47,048 nt of DNA from Flavobacteriales bacterium (GTDB lineage Bacteria; Bacteroidota; Bacteroidia; Flavobacteriales_D; Crocinitomicaceae), in NCBI GenBank assembly GCA_947462255.1, contig CANHOA010000026.1, positions 1 to 47,048 of the forward strand. The letters are read 5' to 3'. Shown piece after piece: positions 8,597 through 16,012 of the stretch. A program made the position numbers and the translations under genes. The notes under the pieces were generated by a model, which ran no database searches, was not told where the DNA came from, and saw nothing but the letters and a program-made list of their open reading frames with translations. Each line of letters opens with the position of its first letter. Position 1 is the stretch's first letter.

Positions 8597-10203
8597 TTCT
8601 TTTCCACTAAACTTTTAGTATATAATATCTCCTTCTCCCCAAACAATCGCTCCGCAATCAACCCTCGAGAAAGGCATTCTTTAACCAATTTATTGGATTC
8701 AACAATTGGAATGGATTCATCGGTATATTTCAAACTACTAATAAACTCACACCAAGGTTCCTGGCCCATGGCATATACATAAACCTCTTTCGGGTTGAAC
8801 ATATTCACTAAATGCATTCCTCTTTTATGATCACAACCAGAAAGTGTTCGAGATTGATCGTTTTCTCTTGATACATCATCAAACATTAATGGTCCATACA
8901 ACCAAGTTAAAGGCGCACCATCGCATTCCATCCCTAAGAAAATAACATCTACATCATCTACAATTCGGTGAATATTCTCATACAATTTCGGTTCCATTAC
9001 ACGAGAATCGGCAGAAAATAGTAAAGAGAAGTTTTCCACTTTCACATGATAACAAGTCTTTGCTTTTATATCTAAGTCACTGTGTTCACCAGTAAACGGA
9101 AGACCTGTAATAGTACAGTCACCTCTATAAATAGTTTCCATCTCATCGATTTCTATCACATTTTTAAAACCAATTTTATTAAACATCAATTTCAATTTTG
9201 GATCTTGTAAACCTCCTCCTCCTGAGCGTGGTACAACAATATTTTTAATACGATGTCTTAAAGGCAATAAAGTCTCGAAAAGAATATGGTCTTGATGGTT
9301 ATGGGTTATCAACACATAATCTATTTCATCTGGTAAATCATAATCTGAAAAATGATGTACTTCTGAAGGATAACCATAATAGCTAATTAATGGATCAATT
9401 AGAATATTCAAGTCTTTTGTTTCAATGAAGATACAAGCGTGACCAAAATAGCGCATTCGCACTTTGTCTCCATTATATTTTTCATAAGGAACGGGTGTCT
9501 CTTCTGTAAAAAAGGTGGAAAACAATTCCTTCTGTTCTTCTGTCAAATTAAGTTTCTTAGCCATTTCATCAATTGAACCAGGTACCCTTTTCATTCTAGA
9601 CAATTCATCTATAATTGGATCGTCAAAGGCAATTGGCAAATGAAGTACATAAGCTTCACTCAACCTTGGAGTACTCAAAGAAAAAGGCCTTGAATCATTA
9701 TTGGTTATCCAAAGCGCAATGGACTGAAAGTTCTTATCATAAAACTCAGTATGATAGAATAATTCCTCATATATTCTAAAAGACAAATTATTATTTAAGT
9801 CATAAACCAACTCAACGTATCCTCTCAGGATAGGTGGTACTTTGTCATACAACTCCTCCAGTGCATAACCTTTAGTGTGAGATTTCAGCAATTTGTCTAA
9901 TTTTCGGAAGGCAAAAGCCAGCTGCACCATTTTAGATTGCTTATCAAGGGTTTCAGCAAGTAATGTTTTCACTTCCTCAGAGCGGTCATGCCCATAATCC
10001 ATAAAAGGTCCTCCCAGCATTTTGGGGTCTTTCACGGCTTCAATATGCTGTTGAGGAGAATCAACATATGAATTCATAATTTCAATATGGCGTTTTACTA
10101 TATTCATTGCAGCCGTCCCTGGAGAAATTAAATGAGACCAAGCATACCAATTCATAAAAAGTGGTTCGATTACTAAATTTGGTTTTACAAATACTCTTTC
10201 CAT
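8593..10203 (-). CDS. CmlA-like di-iron beta-hydroxylase (MBL fold) for carrier-bound amino acid
   Basis: 536 aa. Residues 1-~245 form a helical N-terminal domain; the rest is a metallo-beta-lactamase fold. Ligand-type residues are His301, His303, Asp305, His306 (HNHQDH), Glu373 (TGEHSDLD) and Asp399 (SADSR). All sit four residues before the positions I recall for CmlA of chloramphenicol biosynthesis (305, 307, 309, 310, 377, 403), and total length is close to CmlA (about 530). CmlA hydroxylates the beta-carbon of an amino acid tethered to an NRPS carrier. The last histidine ligand was not assigned. This is the first gene of the operon, with an ATG 20 bases after a TAnnTTTG box. The alternative, a generic MBL hydrolase, is made unlikely by the large N-terminal domain and the NRPS context. 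Confidence 0.88.
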   Translation of the reverse strand: MERVFVKPNLVIEPLFMNWYAWSHLISPGTAAMNIVKRHIEIMNSYVDSPQQHIEAVKDPKMLGGPFMDYGHDRSEEVKTLLAETLDKQSKMVQLAFAFRKLDKLLKSHTKGYALEELYDKVPPILRGYVELVYDLNNNLSFRIYEELFYHTEFYDKNFQSIALWITNNDSRPFSLSTPRLSEAYVLHLPIAFDDPIIDELSRMKRVPGSIDEMAKKLNLTEEQKELFSTFFTEETPVPYEKYNGDKVRMRYFGHACIFIETKDLNILIDPLISYYGYPSEVHHFSDYDLPDEIDYVLITHNHQDHILFETLLPLRHRIKNIVVPRSGGGGLQDPKLKLMFNKIGFKNVIEIDEMETIYRGDCTITGLPFTGEHSDLDIKAKTCYHVKVENFSLLFSADSRVMEPKLYENIHRIVDDVDVIFLGMECDGAPLTWLYGPLMFDDVSRENDQSRTLSGCDHKRGMHLVNMFNPKEVYVYAMGQEPWCEFISSLKYTDESIPIVESNKLVKECLSRGLIAERLFGEKEILYTKSLVEKK

Positions 10204-10222
10204 TATTAATATAATATCTTCC

Positions 10223-10230
10223 CAAATCTA
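10223..10230 (-). promoter_or_regulatory. Candidate -7 box of the NRPS operon promoter
   Basis: On the minus strand the sequence is TAGATTTG, a full match to the Bacteroidota TAnnTTTG -7 element, ending 20 bases before the ATG of the CmlA-like gene. No TTG is seen at the usual 17-23-base spacing upstream, so the -33 part is weak or absent. Confidence 0.5.
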
Positions 10231-10588
10231 GATCAGAATTGTAATTAAGCTAAATTACCATTTTTTGTTTTAACAAGCAAGAGATTGATTAAAAAATGTT
10301 TGTAAGTAACTATGGTTTTTGCCCTAGTGTTTTCTCTTATTATTATTACAATAATTATAATTTACATTAGAATCGATATTCTTTCAAAGCTCGATGCCCA
10401 TTGAGTGAATCGAGCGCATCTCGTCAGTCAGCTGACGTATCGATGTCCTCTTGAAAGTGGATCGAGTCCGCCTAGGCGCTCCTAGGCGGATCGAGAGACG
10501 CGGAACGGACGAGAGAAGTTATCCCCACCAATACAACAAAAAAAATAGTAGAGCGTTTGTACAAGGCTAACCCCCTAAATTATTAACT
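10231..10588. other. Divergent intergenic region with hairpins, no gene
   Basis: The gap between the NRPS operon and a divergent lipoprotein gene holds no convincing reading frame. Bases 10231-10370 are plain AT-rich sequence. Bases 10381-10515 are much more GC-rich and full of inverted repeats (separate entry). The leader 10516-10588 before the lipoprotein gene shows no clear -7 box. Confidence 0.6.
10381..10495. repeat. Palindrome-rich intergenic element 1
   Basis: Several exact inverted repeats are visible. CTTTCAA (10381-10387) pairs with TTGAAAG (10451-10457). Nested inside, ATCGA (10409-10413) pairs with TCGAT (10440-10444) and CGTCAG (10422-10427) with CTGACG (10432-10437). Next to it is a strong hairpin: TCCGCCTAGG (10467-10476), loop CGCT, CCTAGGCGGA (10481-10490). 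The motif TCGA/ATCGAG recurs through the element. It is more GC-rich than its flanks and has no T-tract, so it is not a simple terminator. Confidence 0.7.
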
Positions 10589-11185
10589 ATGAATGTTAAA
10601 AAAATGATTGTTATGATTTGTGCGATTGGTTTCCTTGTAGCTTGCAAAAAAGACCCAATTGGCACCCAAAAAACACCTTGTAGTACGTCCAATCCCGATT
10701 TTTTATTCCTTTATTCTAATACCGCACAACAACAGCAACAACAACTTTTAGATACAAATTTTGTTGATACCGAGGTACATTCCTATTCCTTTGAAGTCAA
10801 TGTACCTAAAACAATTTGTTCAGTTGGCTATCAAAGTTGCGCCGGTTTATCCCAAATACCCTATTTAATTGAAATAAGAGACAGCGCGGCTAACACAGTT
10901 TTATATTCTGGAAGTCATCTATTTGATTCCTTAGCCATGTCATACGTCAGTATTCCTCCCTTATCATTAGTGCCAAATCATACATACACCGTCAATAGAA
11001 TTCAGACGAACTGGCCGATATATATAACACAAACAATTGGCAGGGTACTTTTCCAGCCAGGAAGTTTTACTATTCAATTTCCAATCAATCACGGTGCCTT
11101 AAAAATTACGAGTTCACATTTCTACGGAAATGGGGGGCCCTCGGTTAATTATGCGCTTCCTTGCATAGATCTTGTTTATCAATAA
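10589..11185 (+). CDS. Uncharacterised lipoprotein
   Basis: 198 aa. A signal peptide ends in the lipobox LVAC with Cys19 as the lipidation site, followed by KKDP, so an outer- or inner-membrane-anchored periplasmic or surface lipoprotein is expected. A short glutamine run (six Q, near residues 48-53) follows. The remainder looks beta-rich, with pairs of cysteines near 72, 79 and 192. No domain is recognised. It is a single gene: the NRPS operon is divergent on its left, and a strong terminator follows 24 bases after its stop. Confidence 0.8.
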   Translation: MNVKKMIVMICAIGFLVACKKDPIGTQKTPCSTSNPDFLFLYSNTAQQQQQQLLDTNFVDTEVHSYSFEVNVPKTICSVGYQSCAGLSQIPYLIEIRDSAANTVLYSGSHLFDSLAMSYVSIPPLSLVPNHTYTVNRIQTNWPIYITQTIGRVLFQPGSFTIQFPINHGALKITSSHFYGNGGPSVNYALPCIDLVYQ

Positions 11186-11208
11186 TCGACATAATTAATA
11201 ACAGTAGT

Positions 11209-11248
11209 AATAAGGGTGTAAAAAAAAATTACACCCTTATTTTTTTTG
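11209..11248 (+). terminator. Rho-independent terminator after the lipoprotein gene
   Basis: A 13-bp perfect stem, AATAAGGGTGTAA (11209-11221) with TTACACCCTTATT (11229-11241), has a seven-A loop and is followed by a run of T to 11247. Confidence 0.9.
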
Positions 11249-11344
11249 AAGTATACCTTAGTTCATGTTAAATAGTAAAAAATCTAACTACTCAATAGTT
11301 TGAGAATTAATTACTACATTTACTTAAACTTAAATCAAAAAACT

Positions 11345-12196
11345 ATGAAAAAAATTTTACTTTCTTTTGGATTCTTGGGACTTATCGCTTCTGCGAATGC
11401 CCAAAATGTTGTGAATGGTAACTTCGAAGCAACAGCAACGGAATTACTTCCTGGTATTGCCACCGATTGCCCTGGATGGGGTCAAGGTCTTTACACCATG
11501 GACATTGCTGCGCCTTTTGCAGGAATGCAATCTGCTAAATTAAGGTCTATAGTTGATCCTATGGTAGCCGGAGTTATTGGATCGCTATCAGATAGCATCC
11601 CTGGTCTCTTACAACAAGAGATTAATGGCTCCTTTACCAATGCTGGTTCGCAACCGTTAATGTTTACAGAGAAACATGTAGTAGTAATGGGTGACACGAG
11701 TGTAGTATTTGCACAGTTTTCAGATACCATGGGAGCTGGCCCCAATGACGATGTGGTCATGTTTCAGGCCTATGGCTTGTACGCTGGAACTTCCAATACA
11801 TGGACTACAGTTTCTATACCTTTTCAGCAATTTGGAATGGGTACAGCCAATAGACTCACCATTATTGCATGCACCTCTACAGCTTATTTATTTGGAGGTG
11901 GCCCAGCTTTGCCTGGAACTCAACTTTGGTTAGACAATGTTTCAATTGGTGCAACAAGCTCAATTACAGAGTTGAGTACGGAAATCAATGTTTACCCGAA
12001 TCCAAGTTCAGACATTGTGAATTTTGAAGCGAGTGAAGACATTAGTTCTGTTGTATTAGTAGGAATGGATGGAAAATTCGCAACTTCTACTACTGAGAGT
12101 AGCATGAATATCGCTTCTTTACCAAATGGAATCTACTTTTATACACTTACCACTGTTTCAGGACAAAAATTAACTGGAAAGGTGACGAAGATCTAA
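11345..12196 (+). CDS. T9SS-exported protein with C-terminal sorting domain
   Basis: 283 aa from the ATG at 11345. The frame extends 15 codons upstream, but MKKILLSFGFLG is the natural signal-peptide start, with cleavage expected after ANAQ. The mature part begins VVNGNFEA and contains a WLDNVSI strand near its end, the pattern of jelly-roll carbohydrate-binding-like domains that follow NGNFE starts in Bacteroidota exoproteins. The last ~70 residues (INVYPNPSSD ... SLPNGIYFYTL ... GKVTKI) are a type A T9SS sorting domain, predicting export across the outer membrane and attachment or release. No catalytic motif is seen. It is a single gene closed by a terminator. Confidence 0.88.
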   Translation: MKKILLSFGFLGLIASANAQNVVNGNFEATATELLPGIATDCPGWGQGLYTMDIAAPFAGMQSAKLRSIVDPMVAGVIGSLSDSIPGLLQQEINGSFTNAGSQPLMFTEKHVVVMGDTSVVFAQFSDTMGAGPNDDVVMFQAYGLYAGTSNTWTTVSIPFQQFGMGTANRLTIIACTSTAYLFGGGPALPGTQLWLDNVSIGATSSITELSTEINVYPNPSSDIVNFEASEDISSVVLVGMDGKFATSTTESSMNIASLPNGIYFYTLTTVSGQKLTGKVTKI

Positions 12197-12213
12197 TTGT
12201 TACAAATTTATTG

Positions 12214-12239
12214 AAAGCTCGCTTCGGCGGGCTTTTTTT
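12214..12239 (+). terminator. Rho-independent terminator after the T9SS protein gene
   Basis: Stem AAAGCTCGC (12214-12222) pairs with GCGGGCTTT (12227-12235) with one T-G wobble. The loop is a stable TTCG tetraloop and a T run follows. It could also serve the convergent gene in part. Confidence 0.85.
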
Positions 12240-12244
12240 ATGAC

Positions 12245-12730
12245 TTATAAATCCTTACCCATGGAGTGAATATCGCCGTGATTCTCTTCGATTTGATCTT
12301 TAATATACTGAATGCTTTTAGAGAGAATCACCAAATCTGGAGTAGCATTTTGTCCAAGCCAGTGCCAAGAATCATCATTGTGATCAATGGCTAAAGCCAT
12401 GTGATACAACAATTCCATTTTATGCTGCATGAGCCAATGTTGTGCAGATTCCAAACCTTCTGCTCCGTTGATCATAGCCATTAGATGAGCGTAACCATTT
12501 TCCATCAACCAAAGCCTTGATTGATCTCTTAAATAAATAGCATTAGTGGCATGAAATAGAGCCTCATATCCATTGTCTCGAAGCCAAAGAAGAATCTCCT
12601 CATTGCCCTCAATGGATTTGGCCCAAAGTAAAATAATGTTTGCAGGGAAGTTGATGGGCTTCAAATCTACCCTTTGCGGAGTTTCCTCCACCTTAGCTTT
12701 TATTTTATTTCGGCGAAACCAAGCAAACAT
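12245..12730 (-). CDS. Uncharacterised helical-repeat protein
   Basis: 161 aa, no signal peptide; residues 1-~25 are basic. From ~40 the protein is built of about three to four degenerate units of ~33 residues, each with a W-L-x-x-N-G type turn (LWLRDNGYEAL, LWLMENGYAHL, HWLMQHKMELL, HWLGQNATPDL). The pattern suggests an alpha-solenoid resembling ankyrin- or TPR-like repeats, probably a protein-binding scaffold. It lies six bases after the stop of the SpmAB gene on the same strand and is probably co-transcribed with it. No family name can be given. Confidence 0.75.
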   Translation of the reverse strand: MFAWFRRNKIKAKVEETPQRVDLKPINFPANIILLWAKSIEGNEEILLWLRDNGYEALFHATNAIYLRDQSRLWLMENGYAHLMAMINGAEGLESAQHWLMQHKMELLYHMALAIDHNDDSWHWLGQNATPDLVILSKSIQYIKDQIEENHGDIHSMGKDL

Positions 12731-12736
12731 ACTTTC

Positions 12737-14176
12737 TTAAAAAAACCATAAAGCCACAAAAATTGCAGCAATAACACATATAAAATCTACCAAGAGCATC
12801 GTGGATAGTGTATACCTAGTATTTTGAACTTTTATCGACCCAAAATAAACGGCTACGACATAAAAAGTTGTTTCTGCACTGCATTGAAAAATACAGCTTA
12901 GCCTAGCAGTAAATGAGTCTGGTCCGTAAACACGCATGGCATCAATCATAAAACCACGAGAACCACCAGAACTGAATGGGCGCAATAGTGCAACTGGAAA
13001 AGACTCCGTAATGGGTTTTGGGACACCTATATTAGAAAAACACCACGTGAGACCATGGCTCAAAATTTCAAAAAGCCCACTGTTGCGAAATAGCGAAATG
13101 GCCACAAGCATTCCTAAAATATATGGAAAAACGGTTACGGCGGTGTTCATGCCATTTCTGGCCCCCAACACAAATGAATCAAATATATTCGTTTGTTTTT
13201 CTACAAATTTCTTTTCCTTGTAAAAAGCATAGCCAAGGGTAAGCAAAATAATTCCAAGCAATAAGATGCCCGAAAAGTTTCCGGTAAATAAATTTTTACC
13301 AATAAAATCAAGCGAATTGATATACCACAATAAACCAGTCATGGCACCTACAATAGTGAAAATAACCACCAATAAGATTCCGCTTAATAAATTGATTCGT
13401 TGTCGCAAACCGACGATAATAAGGGCTGCAATGGTACCAATAAAAGATGTTATGATACAAGGCAACATAACATCTGCAGGGTTAGCCGCATGCTCAGCAG
13501 CTCGGTAACCAATAATTGAAGTTGGAATTAGTGTGAGACCAGCAGCGTGAAGGCAAAGAAACATGATCTGGGCATCGCTGGCTCTTTCCTTTTGAGGATT
13601 TAATTCTTGCAAACTCTCCATGGCTTTTAGTCCAAAAGGAGTGGCCGCGGAATCCAAACCCAAAAAATTTGCTGCAAAGTTTAAAGTCATATAAGAAATA
13701 GAAGGATGGTCTTTGGGAACTGACGGAAATACCTTTACGAAAAATGGACTCAGTCGTCGGGCCATTCCCTCTGACGCACCAGAATCAATGAGCAACTGCA
13801 TCAATCCTGCAAAAAATGCGAGATAAGCCAAAAGAGGTAAAATAATATCCACCAAACTATTTTTAGCGGTGGGTAAAAGACCATCTGTTTTTTGAATTCC
13901 ACTAAAAATTCTAACCGACATTGGGCCCATTACATACGTGGTATCTGCATCTTTCGTGTTGAAATTTATGACTATGGTGCCTGATTCAGTCGACTTCAAT
14001 GAATCGCGAATCACCGGTGAAAGATTCTTTACATAAGACTCACCAATCAAAAATGGATCATCTTTTTTTCCGTTTAATACATGATCTATGGTATAGCTTT
14101 GGTTATTAAAGATGCCAATTAAGACAAAACACAGAGACGAAATAAAAATAACTAACCAAAACCTACTTAATACCAT
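12737..14176 (-). CDS. Fused SpmA-SpmB nucleoside-recognition (Gate) membrane protein
   Basis: 479 aa from the ATG at 14174-14176. The frame could start 15 codons earlier, but MVLSRFWLVIFISS begins directly with the first membrane segment. The N-terminal half contains NFAANFLGLDSAATPFGLKA, the SpmA signature; the C-terminal half contains SSGGSRGFMIDAM, YGPDSFTARL and CSAETTFYVVAVYFG, the SpmB signature. About ten hydrophobic membrane segments are visible. In spore formers SpmA and SpmB are separate proteins. The fused form is common in non-sporulating Bacteroidota, where its transported substrate is unknown. A ~90-residue soluble loop (about 30-115) follows the first membrane segment. Confidence 0.9.
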   Translation of the reverse strand: MVLSRFWLVIFISSLCFVLIGIFNNQSYTIDHVLNGKKDDPFLIGESYVKNLSPVIRDSLKSTESGTIVINFNTKDADTTYVMGPMSVRIFSGIQKTDGLLPTAKNSLVDIILPLLAYLAFFAGLMQLLIDSGASEGMARRLSPFFVKVFPSVPKDHPSISYMTLNFAANFLGLDSAATPFGLKAMESLQELNPQKERASDAQIMFLCLHAAGLTLIPTSIIGYRAAEHAANPADVMLPCIITSFIGTIAALIIVGLRQRINLLSGILLVVIFTIVGAMTGLLWYINSLDFIGKNLFTGNFSGILLLGIILLTLGYAFYKEKKFVEKQTNIFDSFVLGARNGMNTAVTVFPYILGMLVAISLFRNSGLFEILSHGLTWCFSNIGVPKPITESFPVALLRPFSSGGSRGFMIDAMRVYGPDSFTARLSCIFQCSAETTFYVVAVYFGSIKVQNTRYTLSTMLLVDFICVIAAIFVALWFF

Positions 14177-14283
14177 AAAACGAATTTCGTTATTTATTTT
14201 GTTACATGAGAGATCACACAAAAAAATCTATTAACATTCGATATTGAATTAAAAAATATTTGATTTTCGTTTTTTTTTCTTCG

Positions 14284-14425
14284 TCTCGATTGGCAATAGA
14301 GAGGATGAAGAAAATTTCGAGGCGTAAGCGATACCGAAAAGCGCTTGACGTTTGATAAGCAAAGCTTATCACTCTTTTCGTGAATCGATCGATGAGAAAT
14401 TTTAGCCGAACGTCTTCAATCGAGA
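14284..14425. repeat. Palindrome-rich intergenic element 2 (nested inverted repeats)
   Basis: Four perfect stems are nested in order: TCTCGATTG (14284-14292) with CAATCGAGA (14417-14425); AAAATTTC (14311-14318) with GAAATTTT (14396-14403); CGAAAAG (14335-14341) with CTTTTCG (14374-14380); GATAAGC (14354-14360) with GCTTATC (14364-14370), loop AAA. The whole could fold as one interrupted hairpin of about 140 bases. It has no terminal T run and lies between divergent genes. Confidence 0.72.
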
Positions 14426-14543
14426 ATTGATTTTTTCGTTCTTTTGTATCAAGACAAAAGGACAAAGAATTAACGTCCGATATTTATCGGACAAAACCTT
14501 AAAGAATAACTCAAATTCCATCATTCAATATAAACATTCTAAG

Positions 14544-14551
14544 TAATTTTG
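14544..14551 (+). promoter_or_regulatory. Candidate -7 box before the pirin gene
   Basis: TAATTTTG matches TAnnTTTG and ends 12 bases before the ATG at 14564, implying a very short leader. No TTG at the usual -33 spacing is visible. Confidence 0.4.
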
Positions 14552-14563
14552 TGTTTTAAAAAT

Positions 14564-15277
14564 ATGAAAGCTGTATTTCATCCTGAAAATTCCAGAGGTC
14601 ATGCTGACCATGGATGGTTATTAGCAAAGCACTCTTTCAGTTTTGCTTCATGGCAAAATAGAGAAAGAATGAATTTCGGTGCTTTAAGGGTATTAAATGA
14701 TGATAGTATAGCAGGTGGAAAAGGATTTGGCCAACATCCTCACGATAACATGGAAATCATTACCATTCCACTCGAAGGCGCCCTAAGACATGAGGATAGC
14801 ATGGGACATTCAGAAGTTATTCATGCCGGAGAAGTACAAGTAATGAGTGCGGGAAGTGGAATTTATCACAGTGAATTCAACGCAAGCCCAAGCGAAAAAA
14901 TTTCGCTATTTCAATTGTGGATTTTCCCCAATAAACAGCAGGTAAAACCTCGCTATGATCAAATTAGTTATGATCTGAATGATGCGAAAGATAAATTTCT
15001 TCAATTAGTTTCGCCAAATAAAGACGATGCCGGAACATGGATTTATCAAAACGCATGGATTTCCATTGTTGATCTATCGCAAGAACACTCCCTAAATTAC
15101 TCCCTTCATCTACCAAACAACGGCGTTTATATTATGGCGATAGAAGGGCAACACCAAATTGGTGAACAAACACTTAACAAAAGAGATGCTATTGGTATTT
15201 CAGAATGCGAAACGATACACATTAATAATATACAACCAGGTCGCCTGCTTTTAGTGGAAGTCCCTATGATTTTTTAG
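14564..15277 (+). CDS. Pirin family protein (YhhW-like bicupin)
   Basis: 237 aa from the ATG at 14564; the five codons before it are not part of the family start. The N-terminal cupin has HADHGWLLAKHSFSFASW, then FGQHPHDNMEIITIPLEGALRH and the later YHSEFN, which supply the metal-binding His-His-Glu-His set (HPHDNME plus downstream His). Length matches the YhhW/pirin-like family (~230 aa), whose characterised members include quercetin 2,3-dioxygenases. The natural substrate in this organism is unknown. The gene is two bases from the following nitroreductase gene, suggesting a two-gene operon for redox or xenobiotic stress. Confidence 0.9.
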   Translation: MKAVFHPENSRGHADHGWLLAKHSFSFASWQNRERMNFGALRVLNDDSIAGGKGFGQHPHDNMEIITIPLEGALRHEDSMGHSEVIHAGEVQVMSAGSGIYHSEFNASPSEKISLFQLWIFPNKQQVKPRYDQISYDLNDAKDKFLQLVSPNKDDAGTWIYQNAWISIVDLSQEHSLNYSLHLPNNGVYIMAIEGQHQIGEQTLNKRDAIGISECETIHINNIQPGRLLLVEVPMIF

Positions 15278-15279
15278 CT

Positions 15280-15918
15280 ATGAATAATACCATTATTGAC
15301 GATTTGAATTGGCGCTACGCCACCAAAAAATATGATTCTGAAAAAAAAATTTCAGCGAAAGATTTCGAAATTATTTGTGAATCACTACGACTTGTTCCTA
15401 GCTCCTATGGTTTACAGCCATTAAAATACCTTGTTATTGACGATAAAAGCACGCGTGAAAAACTTCTACCACTTGCTTACAACCAGCCGCAAATCATAGA
15501 TGCATCTCACTTGATTGTACTTTGCAGTTTTAGCAAGATAACGCCTATCGAAATAAAAAACCACCTTGAACTGATGAGCGCGGTGAGAAACGAGCCCCTC
15601 TCTAACTATGAAAGGTTTGGTGAAAACATGCAGAAAACGTTTTCCAATCTAAGTGAAACAGCAACAAGTGAATGGACTACAAGGCAGGCATATATAGCTC
15701 TTGGGCAAATCATACATACCTGCGCTAATATGAGAATTGATGCTACACCGATGGAGGGATTTGACAAGTCGGCCTTTGATGAAGCACTTAATTTAACGTC
15801 GAATAACTTACAAAGTGTGCTTCTTTTGGCTCTTGGATATAGAAGTCCTGAAGATAAACTATCAAGCCTACCAAAGGTTCGTAAACCCCTGAGTGAAATA
15901 ATAGAGATCGTAAAGTAA
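15280..15918 (+). CDS. NAD(P)H-dependent nitroreductase (NfsB-like)
   Basis: 212 aa FMN-binding nitroreductase-fold protein. The N-terminal WRYATKKYDSEKKIS and SLRLVPSSYGLQPLKYLVI are the typical FMN-phosphate and substrate-loop segments of the NfsB/dihydropteridine-reductase group. Near the C-terminus, LALGYRSPEDKLSSLPKVRKPLSEII is the usual FMN-contact tail. Two-electron reduction of nitro-aromatics or quinones with NAD(P)H is expected. It follows the pirin gene by two bases. No signal peptide. Confidence 0.92.
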   Translation: MNNTIIDDLNWRYATKKYDSEKKISAKDFEIICESLRLVPSSYGLQPLKYLVIDDKSTREKLLPLAYNQPQIIDASHLIVLCSFSKITPIEIKNHLELMSAVRNEPLSNYERFGENMQKTFSNLSETATSEWTTRQAYIALGQIIHTCANMRIDATPMEGFDKSAFDEALNLTSNNLQSVLLLALGYRSPEDKLSSLPKVRKPLSEIIEIVK

Positions 15919-15951
15919 GCAAAGCATTTTAACCTTGCCCTGTGAATAAGT

Positions 15952-15977
15952 AAGTGTAAAGAATAGTATTTACACTT
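15952..15977 (+). promoter_or_regulatory. Inverted repeat between nitroreductase and subtilisin genes
   Basis: AAGTGTAAA (15952-15960) and TTTACACTT (15969-15977) form a 9-bp perfect stem with an 8-base loop. There is no T run, so it may be an operator or an mRNA hairpin rather than a terminator. It lies just upstream of the -7-like box TATTTTTG at 15999-16006. Confidence 0.5.
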
Positions 15978-15998
15978 CGTCAATCAAGAAATAATCCC

Positions 15999-16006
15999 TA
16001 TTTTTG
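15999..16006 (+). promoter_or_regulatory. Candidate -7 box before the subtilisin gene
   Basis: TATTTTTG matches TAnnTTTG and ends six bases before the chosen ATG at 16013, so any transcript would have almost no leader. No proper -33 TTG is visible at 17-23 bases. Confidence 0.4.
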
Positions 16007-16012
16007 AAACTC

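Larger units (their letters stand above)
14177..14563. other. Divergent intergenic region between SpmAB and pirin genes
   Basis: No real gene. An open frame on the minus strand (14214-14465) has low-complexity, charged content and lies across the inverted repeat, so it is dismissed. The region holds the nested palindrome described separately and a TAATTTTG box at 14544-14551 before the pirin gene. Confidence 0.6.

Noticed and set aside
8593..10203. Beta-lactamase or generic MBL hydrolase
   Set aside because: The ~245-residue N-terminal domain, CmlA-like ligand spacing and NRPS context fit a hydroxylase better; no resistance role is supported.
10467..10490. Strong hairpin as a rho-independent terminator
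   Set aside because: No T run on either strand, and both flanking genes are transcribed away from it.
14214..14465. 83-codon minus-strand frame upstream of spmAB
   Set aside because: Low-complexity content with no family resemblance; it spans the nested inverted repeat, which explains the open frame.
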